From: Humidesulfovibrio sp.
GTDB taxonomy: Bacteria > Desulfobacterota > Desulfovibrionia > Desulfovibrionales > Desulfovibrionaceae
Direction of reading: 5' to 3'
NCBI RefSeq assembly: GCF_031082295.1
Contig: NZ_JAVHLD010000006.1
Coordinates: 62,001 to 126,000, forward strand
Length of the DNA: 64,000 nucleotides
Shown here: piece after piece, positions 21,462 through 30,944 of the stretch
How positions within the stretch are numbered: the stretch's first letter is position 1
Layout of the letters: every line of letters starts with the position of its first letter
Position numbers and translations under genes: made by a program
The notes under the pieces: generated by a model
The model's database searches: none
What the model was told of the DNA's origin: nothing
Seen by the model: the letters and a program-made list of their open reading frames with translations, nothing else

Positions 21462-22568
21462 ATGCAGGACGAATTCTTTCAGGGCCGCAAGGTCCTGATC
21501 ACCGGCCATACCGGGTTCAAGGGCGCGTGGCTTTGCCACCTGCTGGGGCAGCTTGGCGCGCATGTTCTGGGCTATTCCCTGGACCCGCCGAGCCATCCCA
21601 GCCTGTTCGGGCTCTCCGGGCTCGACGCCGACCCGCCCAAGACCCAGGCAAACCTGCACGCCGACGTCCTCGACCTGCCCCGGCTGGCCAAGGCCGTGGC
21701 CGAGTTCTCGCCCGAGATAGTCATCCACATGGCCGCGCAGTCCCTGGTGCGGCCCTCCTACGCCGACCCCGCAGGCACCTTCGCCGTCAACGTGCAGGGC
21801 ACTGTGAACGTGCTGGAGGCCTGCCGCCTAGCCCCCGCGCCAGAGGGAAAGAATCGCGCCATCGTGGTTGTCACCAGCGACAAATGCTACGAGAACCGCG
21901 AGTGGGTGCACGGCTACCGCGAGACCGACCCCATGGGCGGGCACGACCCGTATTCCGCCAGCAAGGGCTGCGCCGAGCTCGCCAGCACGGCCTTCGCCCG
22001 GTCCTTTTTTCCGGCGCAAGCGCATTCCGCGCACCGCACAGCGCTGGCCACCGCCCGCGCGGGCAACGTCATCGGCGGAGGCGACTTCGCCACCGACCGC
22101 CTGGTGCCGGACATGGTCCGCGCCTTCGCCAAGGCCGAGCCAGTGCGCATCCGCCGGCCCGAAGCCGTGCGCCCCTGGCAGCACGTGTTGGAGCCGCTCT
22201 CCGGCTACCTGCTCCTGGCGCGCAGGCTCATCGAATCCGGCCCGGCCTTTGCCGGGGGCTGGAACTTCGGGCCAAGCCCGGACGACATCCGCAGCGTGGG
22301 CCAGGTGGCCGAGCGCTTCGCCAGGCTCTGGGGCGACGACGCCCGCCTGGACCTGGATAAGGGCGAACACCCTCACGAGGCCGGGCTGCTGGTGCTCGAC
22401 TGCGCCAAGGCCCGCACCCTGCTCGGCTGGCAGCCGCGCCTGGGGCTGGACGAAGCCCTGCTCTGGACCTGCGGCTGGTACCACGCCTGGGCCAGCGGCG
22501 ACCACGACCTGCGAGAGCTGGTGCGCGCCCGGGTGCGCGAGTTCCTGGCCAAGCCCAGGGGACTGTAG
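21462..22568 (+). CDS. rfbG: CDP-glucose 4,6-dehydratase
   Basis: SDR fold: KVLITGHTGFKGAWLCHLLGQLGAHVLGYSLDPPSHPSLF, YSASKGCAEL; GGAGGG RBS upstream of the internal ATG at 21462. Confidence 0.94.
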   Translation: MQDEFFQGRKVLITGHTGFKGAWLCHLLGQLGAHVLGYSLDPPSHPSLFGLSGLDADPPKTQANLHADVLDLPRLAKAVAEFSPEIVIHMAAQSLVRPSYADPAGTFAVNVQGTVNVLEACRLAPAPEGKNRAIVVVTSDKCYENREWVHGYRETDPMGGHDPYSASKGCAELASTAFARSFFPAQAHSAHRTALATARAGNVIGGGDFATDRLVPDMVRAFAKAEPVRIRRPEAVRPWQHVLEPLSGYLLLARRLIESGPAFAGGWNFGPSPDDIRSVGQVAERFARLWGDDARLDLDKGEHPHEAGLLVLDCAKARTLLGWQPRLGLDEALLWTCGWYHAWASGDHDLRELVRARVREFLAKPRGL

Positions 22569-22577
22569 GCGGCGGGC

Positions 22578-23138
22578 GTGGGCAAGCTGACCCTGACCCC
22601 CCTGCCGTTGCCGGGGCTGAAGCTTATCGACACGGCGGCCTTTGAGGACCACCGGGGCGCCTTCGCCCGGCTGTTCTGCGCCGCCGAGCTGACCCCCCTG
22701 GGCATGGGCGCCATCGTCCAGGTCAACCACTCCCTCACCCGTTCTCCCGGTGCGCTGCGCGGGCTGCATTTCCAGCGTCCGCCCAAGGCCGAGGCCAAGC
22801 TGGTGCGCTGCCTCCGGGGCCGCGTGCTCGATGTGGCTGTGGACCTGCGCGCGGGCTCGCCCACGTACCTCAAGTGGCACGCGGTGGAGCTCTCCGCCGC
22901 AAACCGCCGGGCCCTGTTCCTGCCGCGCGGCTTCGCCCACGGCTTCCAGACCCTGGAGGCCGACTGCGAGCTTCTGTACCTGCACGACGAATTCTACTGC
23001 CCCGAACACGAGGGCGGCCTGCGCCACGACGACCCGGCGCTCGGCATCGCCTGGCCCCTGCCCGCCGCCGACCTCTCGGCCCGCGACGCCGCGCACCCGC
23101 TGCTGACATCCGACTTCGCCCCCTTGGCGACAGACTGA
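22578..23138 (+). CDS. dTDP-4-dehydrorhamnose 3,5-epimerase (RmlC) family protein (GTG start)
   Basis: HSLTRSPGALRGLHFQRPPKAEAKLVRCLRGRVLDVAVDLR, PRGFAHGFQTLE, FYCPEHEGGLRHDDP. Confidence 0.92.
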   Translation: MGKLTLTPLPLPGLKLIDTAAFEDHRGAFARLFCAAELTPLGMGAIVQVNHSLTRSPGALRGLHFQRPPKAEAKLVRCLRGRVLDVAVDLRAGSPTYLKWHAVELSAANRRALFLPRGFAHGFQTLEADCELLYLHDEFYCPEHEGGLRHDDPALGIAWPLPAADLSARDAAHPLLTSDFAPLATD

Positions 23139-23148
23139 AGGAAATCCC

Positions 23149-24375
23149 ATGAACTGCCGTTTTTGCGCCACCCCGCTCTCCCAGGTCTTCCTCGACCTGG
23201 GCGCAGCACCGCCCTCCAACTCGTTCCTCGCGCCGGAGGAGCTGAACGGCCCCGAGGTCTACTACCCGCTGAAGCTCTTCGTCTGCCCCGACTGCCGCCT
23301 CGTGCAGGTGGACGAGTACAAGCGCTCCACCGAGATCTTCAGCTCCGGCTACGTGTACTTTTCGTCCTACTCCAGGACCTGGCTGGCCCACGCCAAGGCC
23401 TATGTGGAGGCCACCCTCCCGCGCCTGGGCCTCGGCCCGCGGTCCCTGGTCATGGAAATCGCCTCAAACGACGGCTACCTGCTCCAGTACGTCAAGGAAC
23501 GCGGCGTGCCCGCCCTGGGCGTCGAGCCCTCCGGCTCCACGGCCAAGGTCGCGCGCGCCAAAGGCATCGAGACCGTCGAGGACTTCTTCGGCGTGCGCCT
23601 GGCCACCGCCCTGGCCGCCCAGAAGCGCCAGGCCGACCTCATCATCGGCAACAACGTGCTGGCCCATGTGCCCGACCTGAACGACTTCGTGGGCGGCCTG
23701 GCCCTGGCGCTCAAGCCGGGCGGGCTCGTCAACATGGAGTTCCCGCACCTGTACCGCCTCGTGGAGTCCGCCCAGTTCGACACCGTCTACCACGAGCATT
23801 TCTCCTACCTGTCCCTGCTTACCGTGCGCCGCCTCTTCGCCACACACGGCCTCGTCGTGTTCGACGTCGAGAAACTGCCCACCCACGGAGGCTCCCTGCG
23901 CATCCACGCCAGGCACGCGGCAGACCCCCTGGCCGCCGAGACACAGCGCCTGCAGGACCTGCTGGCCCTGGAAACCGGCGCTGGCCTCCTCACCGACGCC
24001 TACTACCAGGGCTTCCAGCCGCGCGCCGAACGCATCAAGGCCGAACTGCTCGGCTTCCTGGCCGAACAAAAGCTCGCCGGACGCACCGTGGCCGCCTACG
24101 GCGCAGCCGCAAAGGGCAATACCCTGCTCAACTTCTGCGGCGTCAAGCCAGACCTCGTCAGCTTTGTCTGCGACTTAAGCCCACACAAGCAAGGCCTGTT
24201 CCTGCCTGGCAGCCGCATCCCCGTGCTGCCGCCCACGGCCATCGCTGAACGAAAGCCCGACTTCGTCCTCGTCCTGCCCTGGAACATCAAGGACGAAATC
24301 ATCACCCAGCTCGACGTCATCCGAACCTGGGGCGGGCGCTTCGTCATCCCCATCCCCACGCCAGAAGTCGTGTAG
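23149..24375 (+). CDS. NDP-hexose C-methyltransferase-like SAM methyltransferase (TylCIII-type, Zn-binding N-terminus)
   Basis: CRFCATPLSQVFLDLGAAPPSNSF, FVCPDCRLVQ, VMEIASNDGYLLQYV, YHEHFSYLSLLTVRRLF, AYGAAAKGNTLLNFCG. Confidence 0.92.
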   Translation: MNCRFCATPLSQVFLDLGAAPPSNSFLAPEELNGPEVYYPLKLFVCPDCRLVQVDEYKRSTEIFSSGYVYFSSYSRTWLAHAKAYVEATLPRLGLGPRSLVMEIASNDGYLLQYVKERGVPALGVEPSGSTAKVARAKGIETVEDFFGVRLATALAAQKRQADLIIGNNVLAHVPDLNDFVGGLALALKPGGLVNMEFPHLYRLVESAQFDTVYHEHFSYLSLLTVRRLFATHGLVVFDVEKLPTHGGSLRIHARHAADPLAAETQRLQDLLALETGAGLLTDAYYQGFQPRAERIKAELLGFLAEQKLAGRTVAAYGAAAKGNTLLNFCGVKPDLVSFVCDLSPHKQGLFLPGSRIPVLPPTAIAERKPDFVLVLPWNIKDEIITQLDVIRTWGGRFVIPIPTPEVV

Positions 24376-24437
24376 CGTCGAAGCTGTCGGCAGCCGCAAG
24401 ATGCACGGCGACCATGCATCGTTGCGAGTGACGCCAG

Positions 24438-24452
24438 GCCCCTCAAAGGGGC
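24438..24452. terminator. Short hairpin GCCCC-tcaaa-GGGGC between convergent genes
   Basis: Read directly between stops at 24375(+) and 24552(-); short stem, no clear U-tract. Confidence 0.3.
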
Positions 24453-24551
24453 GGAACAGTGGGATGGTCGGGGCGAGTGCTTTGGCGGGTACGAGTGCTG
24501 GTGAGCGTCCTAACGGCCAGAAGGCTTGTGGTCATATGCTTTATGTGGGGC

Positions 24552-25715
24552 TCAATCCGTAGCCATCTCGCGAAGCTCTGATGACTTGGGCGTGTCGCGC
24601 AAATACCAGGGCAGGCCAACGAGACCCAGGATGACTCCCAGGACGCGCCAGGACAAGAAGATCTCGGCTCCGCCAAGCACCGGCATGGAGTTGGCGGTGC
24701 AACTCCGCAGCGCCTGGTCAAAGGCGAACTCTCCGACACCCAGTCCGCCGCCCGGCAGGGGGAGGCTGGACGTCAAAAAGGCCAGAGGCGCGGCAAAAAA
24801 TATGTGCACGAACTCCGGCGGGTTGACCAAGGGTATGGCTTGGGCCAACCAGTAGAGCGAAAGCAGAATGAGTAGCTGCAGGAAAAGCGAAAAGACGAAC
24901 ATGGCTCCGACGGCCATGAGGTGGTCACGGTAAAGCAGGACGCTGTCGACCAGGGCCATGAGCTTGTCGCCCTGGGGCAGCCGGGAAGCCAGGCGGTGCA
25001 GCGTGCGTCCGGGCAACAGGCTGGGGGCTGCCAAGGCTGCGCACAGGGCTAGACTGAGGGCCCCGACGACCAAGTCCAGCAGGAGCTCTGAGTCTGCTCC
25101 TGGCGCCTGCCACACAACGCCTAGGGCTGCGGCGGAAAGCGCCACCCAGGCGACCAAGCCGTGTTTCCGGGTTCGCGTAAGGGCCACCAGCCCCACTATG
25201 CAGCACAGCACAAAGCCGCCAAAAATGCCCAGAACCAGCAGGGACATGTTTCTTAGCCCAGGCGCGGCCAGCACCTGTTCCGCGTTGATCAGCAGCGCCG
25301 CACAGCTGAGGGCCAAGAGAGCCACAAGACCCACCAGCCGGTCCACTAGCACGCAGGCAAGGGAGTCTGCTTTTCCGCCCCCAGCGCGTACCACGTAGAT
25401 GACCTTCACCAGATCGCCGCCCAGCCCGCCAAAGAATACGGAATTGAAAAAGTCAGCGATCATGCCGATCCGGAAGACTTCGGCAAAGGGCATGCGGATC
25501 ACCGCCGCGCGCAGAAGTACGCCGTAGCGGAAGATGGAAAGCAAATACTGCATCACAAGAGCCAGGCAGGCCCACATGAGAGGGACGAGTCCGCCCTCGC
25601 GTAGGCGGAAGTGCGCGAGGTCAAGCCGCCCGGACCAGAACAAATAGCCCAGGGCCGCCGTAACAACCCCATATTTGGCGAGGTTGATCAACGTGCTGCG
25701 GGCTCGGTCGGTCAT
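24552..25715 (-). CDS. Lysylphosphatidylglycerol synthase TM region (UPF0104/AglD-like) family membrane protein, putative flippase
   Basis: 387 aa; FFNSVFFGGLGGDLVKVIYVVRAGGGKADSLACVLVDRLVGL; SSLPLPGGGLGVGE. Confidence 0.85.
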   Translation of the reverse strand: MTDRARSTLINLAKYGVVTAALGYLFWSGRLDLAHFRLREGGLVPLMWACLALVMQYLLSIFRYGVLLRAAVIRMPFAEVFRIGMIADFFNSVFFGGLGGDLVKVIYVVRAGGGKADSLACVLVDRLVGLVALLALSCAALLINAEQVLAAPGLRNMSLLVLGIFGGFVLCCIVGLVALTRTRKHGLVAWVALSAAALGVVWQAPGADSELLLDLVVGALSLALCAALAAPSLLPGRTLHRLASRLPQGDKLMALVDSVLLYRDHLMAVGAMFVFSLFLQLLILLSLYWLAQAIPLVNPPEFVHIFFAAPLAFLTSSLPLPGGGLGVGEFAFDQALRSCTANSMPVLGGAEIFLSWRVLGVILGLVGLPWYLRDTPKSSELREMATD

Positions 25716-25724
25716 GCGCGCGGC

Positions 25725-26813
25725 TTAGCTCCCGTAGAATGAACGGATGGATTGGGCCACGTACTCTACCTGCTCACGACGGACCTTCTCATTGGCCGGA
25801 ATGCAAAGGATGCGTGCCTGCACGCGACGCGCGTTGTCCGTCTCTGCGCGGCAGCTTTTGTAAGGCGGCTGGTCGGGCATGAGGATGGGGTGCTGGATCT
25901 TGCACTCCACGCCGCGTTCTTCAAGGTATGCCTTGAGTTCGTCGCGGCGATCGGCCTGGATGGTATACGTGTAGTAGGAGTGGAAGAGCCCTGGCGTGGC
26001 GGGTGGCGTGTCGACTACGTCGGCAAGGAGGGCGTCGTACCAGGCCGCGCGCTCCTGGCGTGCCTGGATGATGGCTGGCACCAGAGGCAGGCGCTCCAGC
26101 AGTATGGCCGCCTGCATGGTCTCCATGCGGCCGTTGAGGCTCGGCTCGATACAGGTTTCGCGGTTGACTGTGCCGTTGTAGCGCAAGGACACCAAGCGTT
26201 CGCGCATGGCTGCGTCGTCGGTCAGGATCATTCCGGCTTCGCCGCAAGAGGCGAAGACCTTCATTGAGTTCATGCTGAAACAGGCGACGGTGCCGAAATT
26301 TCCTGCCGGACGGTCATTCAGGCGGCTGCCAAAGGATTGCGCGGCGTCTTCCACGAGCAGCAGCTTGTGTTCACTGCACAGCGCCTCGAAGGCCTCCATG
26401 CGGCAGATGCGGCCGGTGTAATGCACTGGCACGATGGCTTTGGTGCGGCTGGTGACAAGCCGGGTGGCACTGTCGGGGTCGATGTTCAGATCATCGCCGA
26501 TGTCCGCGAAGACTGGAGTGGCGCCCAGGAGGCCGATGGCGTTGGCCGTGGCGATCCAGGACAGCGAGGTGGTGATGACTTCGTCGCCGGGGCCGATTCC
26601 CAGGCCCTTCAGAGCCAGATACAGGGCCACGGTGCCGGAGCCCACCCCCACAGCGAAGCGGCGCCCGCAAGACTCGGCGACCTTGGTTTCCAGGGTCTCC
26701 ATCTCCGGGCCGTTGATGAGTCGACCATGGTCGAGCACGCGCTCAACAGCAGAAAGAAGAGCGGCCTTTTCGGCCGGGTCGGTGACTCGAAGGTCAAGAA
26801 AGGGGACATGCAT
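25725..26813 (-). CDS. DegT/DnrJ/EryC1/StrS family PLP aminotransferase
   Basis: MHVPFLDLRVTDPAEKAALL; VGSGTVALYLALKGLGIGPGDEVITTSLSWIATANAI; VEDAAQSFGS; FSMNSMKVFASCGEAGMI with PLP Lys. Confidence 0.95.
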   Translation of the reverse strand: MHVPFLDLRVTDPAEKAALLSAVERVLDHGRLINGPEMETLETKVAESCGRRFAVGVGSGTVALYLALKGLGIGPGDEVITTSLSWIATANAIGLLGATPVFADIGDDLNIDPDSATRLVTSRTKAIVPVHYTGRICRMEAFEALCSEHKLLLVEDAAQSFGSRLNDRPAGNFGTVACFSMNSMKVFASCGEAGMILTDDAAMRERLVSLRYNGTVNRETCIEPSLNGRMETMQAAILLERLPLVPAIIQARQERAAWYDALLADVVDTPPATPGLFHSYYTYTIQADRRDELKAYLEERGVECKIQHPILMPDQPPYKSCRAETDNARRVQARILCIPANEKVRREQVEYVAQSIRSFYGS

Positions 26814-26821
26814 GGGTGAAC

Positions 26822-28690
26822 TCACTCCGGTTGGGTGGGGTTGAGGGAGAAGGGCAGTCGCTTGGCCACATGGGCGCACAGCTTTGCCAGTGCATCGTGC
26901 ACGGCCTCTGGGCTGGAAGGGAAATCACGCAGAAGGAAGTCTAGGCCGAAGGCCTCGAAACGCTCTTTCCAGTAGTCGGAACATACGTTAAGCTTAGTGT
27001 TCTGCAGCTGTTCAGTGACGCGGGTGGTGTTGCCGAGAAGCACATGTCCCAGCGCGGCGAAAAGACTCATGTAGGGGTTCTTGGGATAGGCCATCTGAGC
27101 CATTTCCACCCAGGAGACGAATTTTTCCGGCCGCCCGCCGGGGGCCAGATTTTTGTTGAAGATATAGTTGCCCACCATGTTGTAGGTGAACCAGATCTCT
27201 TTGATTTGACGCTCGTCGGGTACGCTCGCGGGGTCAAGGTCGAAAATGTCCAAGCCGTGCCTATGTGTAGTGTCTTCAGTGAGAGTCCCATCCTTGGACT
27301 CACGGGTAGGGATAAAGTTCTTCACGTTTTCCCCGCCGGTCTGTATCTGGGTCTTGAAATAGTCCTCGAAGTCCGCAAAGGCCGAGGCTCCGCGTATGAC
27401 TTGGCAGATAGTGAAGGCGTTCCAGTCCAGACGGATGTCCATGGCGAAGGACAAGGTGTCGAGCATCTCGGCAAAGTTTTCCTGTGGGAAGCCGACGATG
27501 AAGTTACCGCCCACAAATATTTCTGGGAAATTTTCTAGGCGGCGGGCCAGGTTGCGGAAGGTGGCCAAGGTGCCGGGCTTGCGGATGCGTTTGAGCATGG
27601 CCGCGTTGCCGGTCTCAATGCCGATTTTGAAACCGATACAGCCGGAGTCGCGCATTAGCTCCAGCAACTCGTCGTCGATAGACGCTGCCACCATGCCGTT
27701 GTTGGCCGACCAGTGAATTTTGAGCCCGCGCTCAATGATACCGCGCAATAGATCCTTGAAAACATCTTTGTGGAAGAGCAAATCATCGTCTAGCCATTCA
27801 AAATGGTAAATGTCTTTTTCACGAGCCAGATATTCCATTTCGCGCAGAACATCTTCCATCGGCCGGTGGCGTACGCCCCGGCCCATGATCTCGCGCACGG
27901 AGCAGAAGGTGCAGTTGCCCCGGCAGCCCCGGCTCAACTGAACCGGAGCAAAGCCAGTGTGGCTGTGGGCAGACATACGCGAATAGGGGTTGAGCGAGCC
28001 GTAGCGCCAATAGTCCTCGATGGGCACGGCCCGGTAGCTGTCGATGAGGTCGCCGTTCAGTTCCGGCAGGGTCCCGTCTCCCTCGGTTTGAAAAAAATCG
28101 CCCTGGAACGAGAAGTACACCCCAGGCGCAGGCGCTGTACCCGTGTCCTCTCCGGTAAGGTGATCAAGCAGGAAATTGAGTTTCTGCTCCCCCTCCTTGG
28201 CCGTGACGAAGTCCGAGAGATTCTGCTCCAGCAGATCTTTCCAAGCGAATGAGGGAATGATGCCTCCCGTGAGCAGCACGGCGCCGGGAGCAAACTTTCG
28301 AACGAAGCGCAACACTTCAAGAAACGGCGCAAGGCTCGCGTCGAAGTTGCAGGTCACGCCCACGAACTGCGGCCGCCAGGATTCAAGGCTCTCTTGCAGG
28401 CTCTCCAGCCAGCGCGTGTGCTCAAACTCCGAATCCTCGGCCGTGCGTTTCAGGAGTTCATAATTCATGTCCAGGATGCGTGTCTCGACATCGCGGTGCT
28501 TTACCGCCTCGAAAAGAAACTGCAGTCCGGTGGGTGGGAAGATATAGTAACCGCGCTTGACGGCGATGTCGCGCGAGAAGTGCTTGAGCAAAACCAGGGG
28601 GGGCTGCACCAGCAACAGGCGGGGACGGGCTTGCGAGATCGCAAGCTCCGCGCAACGGGCGGCAAAAGCTGTCATGGGAACGCTTCTCAT
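26822..28690 (-). CDS. B12-binding domain radical SAM protein
   Basis: N-terminal Rossmann-like B12-binding region; RGCRGNCTFCSVREIMG (CxxxCxxC); 622 aa. Confidence 0.93.
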   Translation of the reverse strand: MRSVPMTAFAARCAELAISQARPRLLLVQPPLVLLKHFSRDIAVKRGYYIFPPTGLQFLFEAVKHRDVETRILDMNYELLKRTAEDSEFEHTRWLESLQESLESWRPQFVGVTCNFDASLAPFLEVLRFVRKFAPGAVLLTGGIIPSFAWKDLLEQNLSDFVTAKEGEQKLNFLLDHLTGEDTGTAPAPGVYFSFQGDFFQTEGDGTLPELNGDLIDSYRAVPIEDYWRYGSLNPYSRMSAHSHTGFAPVQLSRGCRGNCTFCSVREIMGRGVRHRPMEDVLREMEYLAREKDIYHFEWLDDDLLFHKDVFKDLLRGIIERGLKIHWSANNGMVAASIDDELLELMRDSGCIGFKIGIETGNAAMLKRIRKPGTLATFRNLARRLENFPEIFVGGNFIVGFPQENFAEMLDTLSFAMDIRLDWNAFTICQVIRGASAFADFEDYFKTQIQTGGENVKNFIPTRESKDGTLTEDTTHRHGLDIFDLDPASVPDERQIKEIWFTYNMVGNYIFNKNLAPGGRPEKFVSWVEMAQMAYPKNPYMSLFAALGHVLLGNTTRVTEQLQNTKLNVCSDYWKERFEAFGLDFLLRDFPSSPEAVHDALAKLCAHVAKRLPFSLNPTQPE

Positions 28691-28695
28691 GGTTC

Positions 28696-29673
28696 TCAGC
28701 CTTTGGCTGGCGACGGGGTCTGGGGCAGGTCGCGCTTCACCTCACGCCATAGAGTGCAGCCATCGCACAAAGGGATGTCAGCGCGGGTCCCGCTTGTGTG
28801 TTTTTGGCGGATGGCCTCAAGCCTTTGCCCGGTCCAGATGTCGCGGATGCTTTCCTCGGCAACGTTGCCCAAGGGTACGCGGGTGTCCGTGTCCATGCAG
28901 CACAAAGGCGCGGTTCCGTCCACATGAACCACAAAGGTGCCCCAGAGGGCGATGCACGGCACGTTGTTGATGAACGGGTCTTCCGCTTCGTTGCGGCCCT
29001 TGACCTTGGAAGCCCAGTTGTGGGCCTTCTGGATGGCGATCTGGTCGATGTCCGAGAGCTTGCTTTTCCAGAACGCTGTGAAAGCCTCGGGTTCGTCTTG
29101 ATTGGCTGCCTGCTGAATCATCTGCACGCGGACGCGCAAGGCTGGATTCAGCCTGTCGCGCAGGGTGATGAACCCGAGCACGTTCTTCATGACGGTCTCG
29201 AACTTGAGCCCCCGGCGGATGGACTCATAAATGTCTTTATTCAATGATTCAACGGTGATGTAAACTTCGTCCAGGCCAGCTTTGATGAGTTCCTCGGCGC
29301 GGTCGGCGTCGAGCAGGCTGGCGTTGGTGGCGATGTTGGCGATCTTGATACCTTGGGCCTTGGTCAAGCGGATACGCTCGGCCAGCTTGGCGTCCAGCAA
29401 GGGCTCCCCATCAAGATAGAGCATGACCTTCTCCACGTGATCGCGGTACAGCCCGATCTCGGTGATGATTCTCTCAAAGAGAGCATCGTCCATGGGGCGG
29501 CGCTTCTTCTTGGAGAAGTCGATGCCGCACATGATGCAGTTGGCGTTGCAACCGCAGAAGGTTTCCAGCAGGAAATACTTGGGAAAGGTGAGCAAGGTCT
29601 GTAAGTCAAAGTTGAGGCGGCCTTCCAGGTATGAGGCGGCCTGTTCCCCGACCAGGGGTGCGGTTTGAATCAT
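28696..29673 (-). CDS. Radical SAM protein with SPASM-like C-terminus
   Basis: LLETFCGCNANCIMCGIDFSKKKRRPMDD; C-terminal CCMDTDTRVPLGNVAEESIRDIWTG...CDGC. Confidence 0.93.
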   Translation of the reverse strand: MIQTAPLVGEQAASYLEGRLNFDLQTLLTFPKYFLLETFCGCNANCIMCGIDFSKKKRRPMDDALFERIITEIGLYRDHVEKVMLYLDGEPLLDAKLAERIRLTKAQGIKIANIATNASLLDADRAEELIKAGLDEVYITVESLNKDIYESIRRGLKFETVMKNVLGFITLRDRLNPALRVRVQMIQQAANQDEPEAFTAFWKSKLSDIDQIAIQKAHNWASKVKGRNEAEDPFINNVPCIALWGTFVVHVDGTAPLCCMDTDTRVPLGNVAEESIRDIWTGQRLEAIRQKHTSGTRADIPLCDGCTLWREVKRDLPQTPSPAKG

Positions 29674-29814
29674 CTGTAATGGCCCTGCCTGTGTTGCGGT
29701 TGCCCCGGCACAAGCGGGCTGGCCGTCTGCGTCGGTTCGAGTTTGATCCTATCAGAAACGCCTGGGGCCAGCAATCCATAATACCCAGGCCAGGCGCGAA
29801 CCAACTCTAAGCGG

Positions 29815-30441
29815 TTGCCTCTGGGGGAAAGTCGGCTTATGTTGAGCCCGCTTGAGTCTGGGCAGGATCCTCTGCCGGACGCGCTGAGAGGATTGCTGCA
29901 CATGGATTATTGGCCTTCGCCACTCATATGGTCAGCCCTGGTCTCGGCCCTGGCCATCCCGCTTGGACTGCTACTGCTCTCGTTGGCCGGGCGCATCGCC
30001 AATTGCGGCACACGCTATCTGGTCGCTGTGGCCGTGGCCTGCACGCTGTTCGCCATCGGCGCGGGCTGGTCCTGGCAAATTTCCCCTTTTCCGGAAACCT
30101 ATTTCCTCGACCTCGTCCCAGCCTTGTGCATCCTGGCCACAGCGATAATGCTCTTCGAGACCTTCTGGTCGCTTCTGGCCTTCGGGTTCACCATGAACAT
30201 CCTGCTTTGCCTGCATGGCAGGCCTGAAGGTCTGGTCCTGGGCGAACTGAAGGCCCTGTTGGGAGCCGGGCAGGGTGTGGACGCCGTCATGGCCAACCGC
30301 CTCCTCATGCTCAAAAAAGCCGCCTTGGTGCGCGAAACCCCGGCCGGGCTCGTGCTTTTCGGTGCTCAGGGCCGCCTCATGGCTTTGGTGGGGCGACTCA
30401 TGTACGCGGTGTTCAATATCCAGGCCGGGGTCAAGTCATGA
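29815..30441 (+). CDS. Hypothetical small polytopic membrane protein with cytoplasmic wHTH-like C-terminus
   Basis: Four hydrophobic segments then LLGAGQGVDAVMANRLLMLKKAALVRETPAGLVLFGAQGRLMA; translationally coupled (ATGA) to the next gene. Confidence 0.75.
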   Translation: MPLGESRLMLSPLESGQDPLPDALRGLLHMDYWPSPLIWSALVSALAIPLGLLLLSLAGRIANCGTRYLVAVAVACTLFAIGAGWSWQISPFPETYFLDLVPALCILATAIMLFETFWSLLAFGFTMNILLCLHGRPEGLVLGELKALLGAGQGVDAVMANRLLMLKKAALVRETPAGLVLFGAQGRLMALVGRLMYAVFNIQAGVKS

Positions 30442-30944
30442 ACGCGATTTTGACCGGCCTGGGGGCCTTTGCCGTGTTTGCGCTACTGCATATGGCACTG
30501 TTGCGCCGTGGCGACGCCTTGCGCAGCGTCTCGGCCATTTTCGCCTTAAGTATGTGCGTGCATGTGCTGGCTGTCGCTGCAGAAGCGCTCCTGGCCGTTC
30601 GTCCCAACTACTGGTCCTCTGCCGGGGTGTATTGGTTTCTGCTCATGTTCTGGGTTTATTGCTACGGCACGGCCTACAAGTCCTTGTCAGTGCGCATGCT
30701 GGTGCGCGTGTCGCAGGAGCAGCCCGTGGCGGCCCAGACCCTGGTGGCGGACACGGCCGAAGGCGACTTCGCCGAGCGCATGAACACCCTGCGTGAAATG
30801 GGACTTGCGGAGGAGTCGGGAAGCAGGTGGCGCCTCACTGAGGCCGGTGCAGCCTCGGCCCAGCGTCTCAAGGTTGTGCAGCGTGCGCTTGGCGTTTGCG
30901 GCAGTTCCCTATACGGATGGGAAGAGACGAAGGGTCCAGAATAA
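30438..30944 (+). CDS. Hypothetical membrane protein with wHTH-like C-terminus
   Basis: Hydrophobic N-terminal half then FAERMNTLREMGLAEESGSRWRLTEAGAASAQRLKVVQRALG. Confidence 0.75.
   Translation: MNAILTGLGAFAVFALLHMALLRRGDALRSVSAIFALSMCVHVLAVAAEALLAVRPNYWSSAGVYWFLLMFWVYCYGTAYKSLSVRMLVRVSQEQPVAAQTLVADTAEGDFAERMNTLREMGLAEESGSRWRLTEAGAASAQRLKVVQRALGVCGSSLYGWEETKGPE

Noticed and set aside
29760-29790. Inverted repeat GCCTGGG-N17-CCCAGGC in the divergent region upstream of 29815
   Set aside because: Long spacer and G/C-rich short arms are easily expected by chance in this composition; not strong enough as an operator call.
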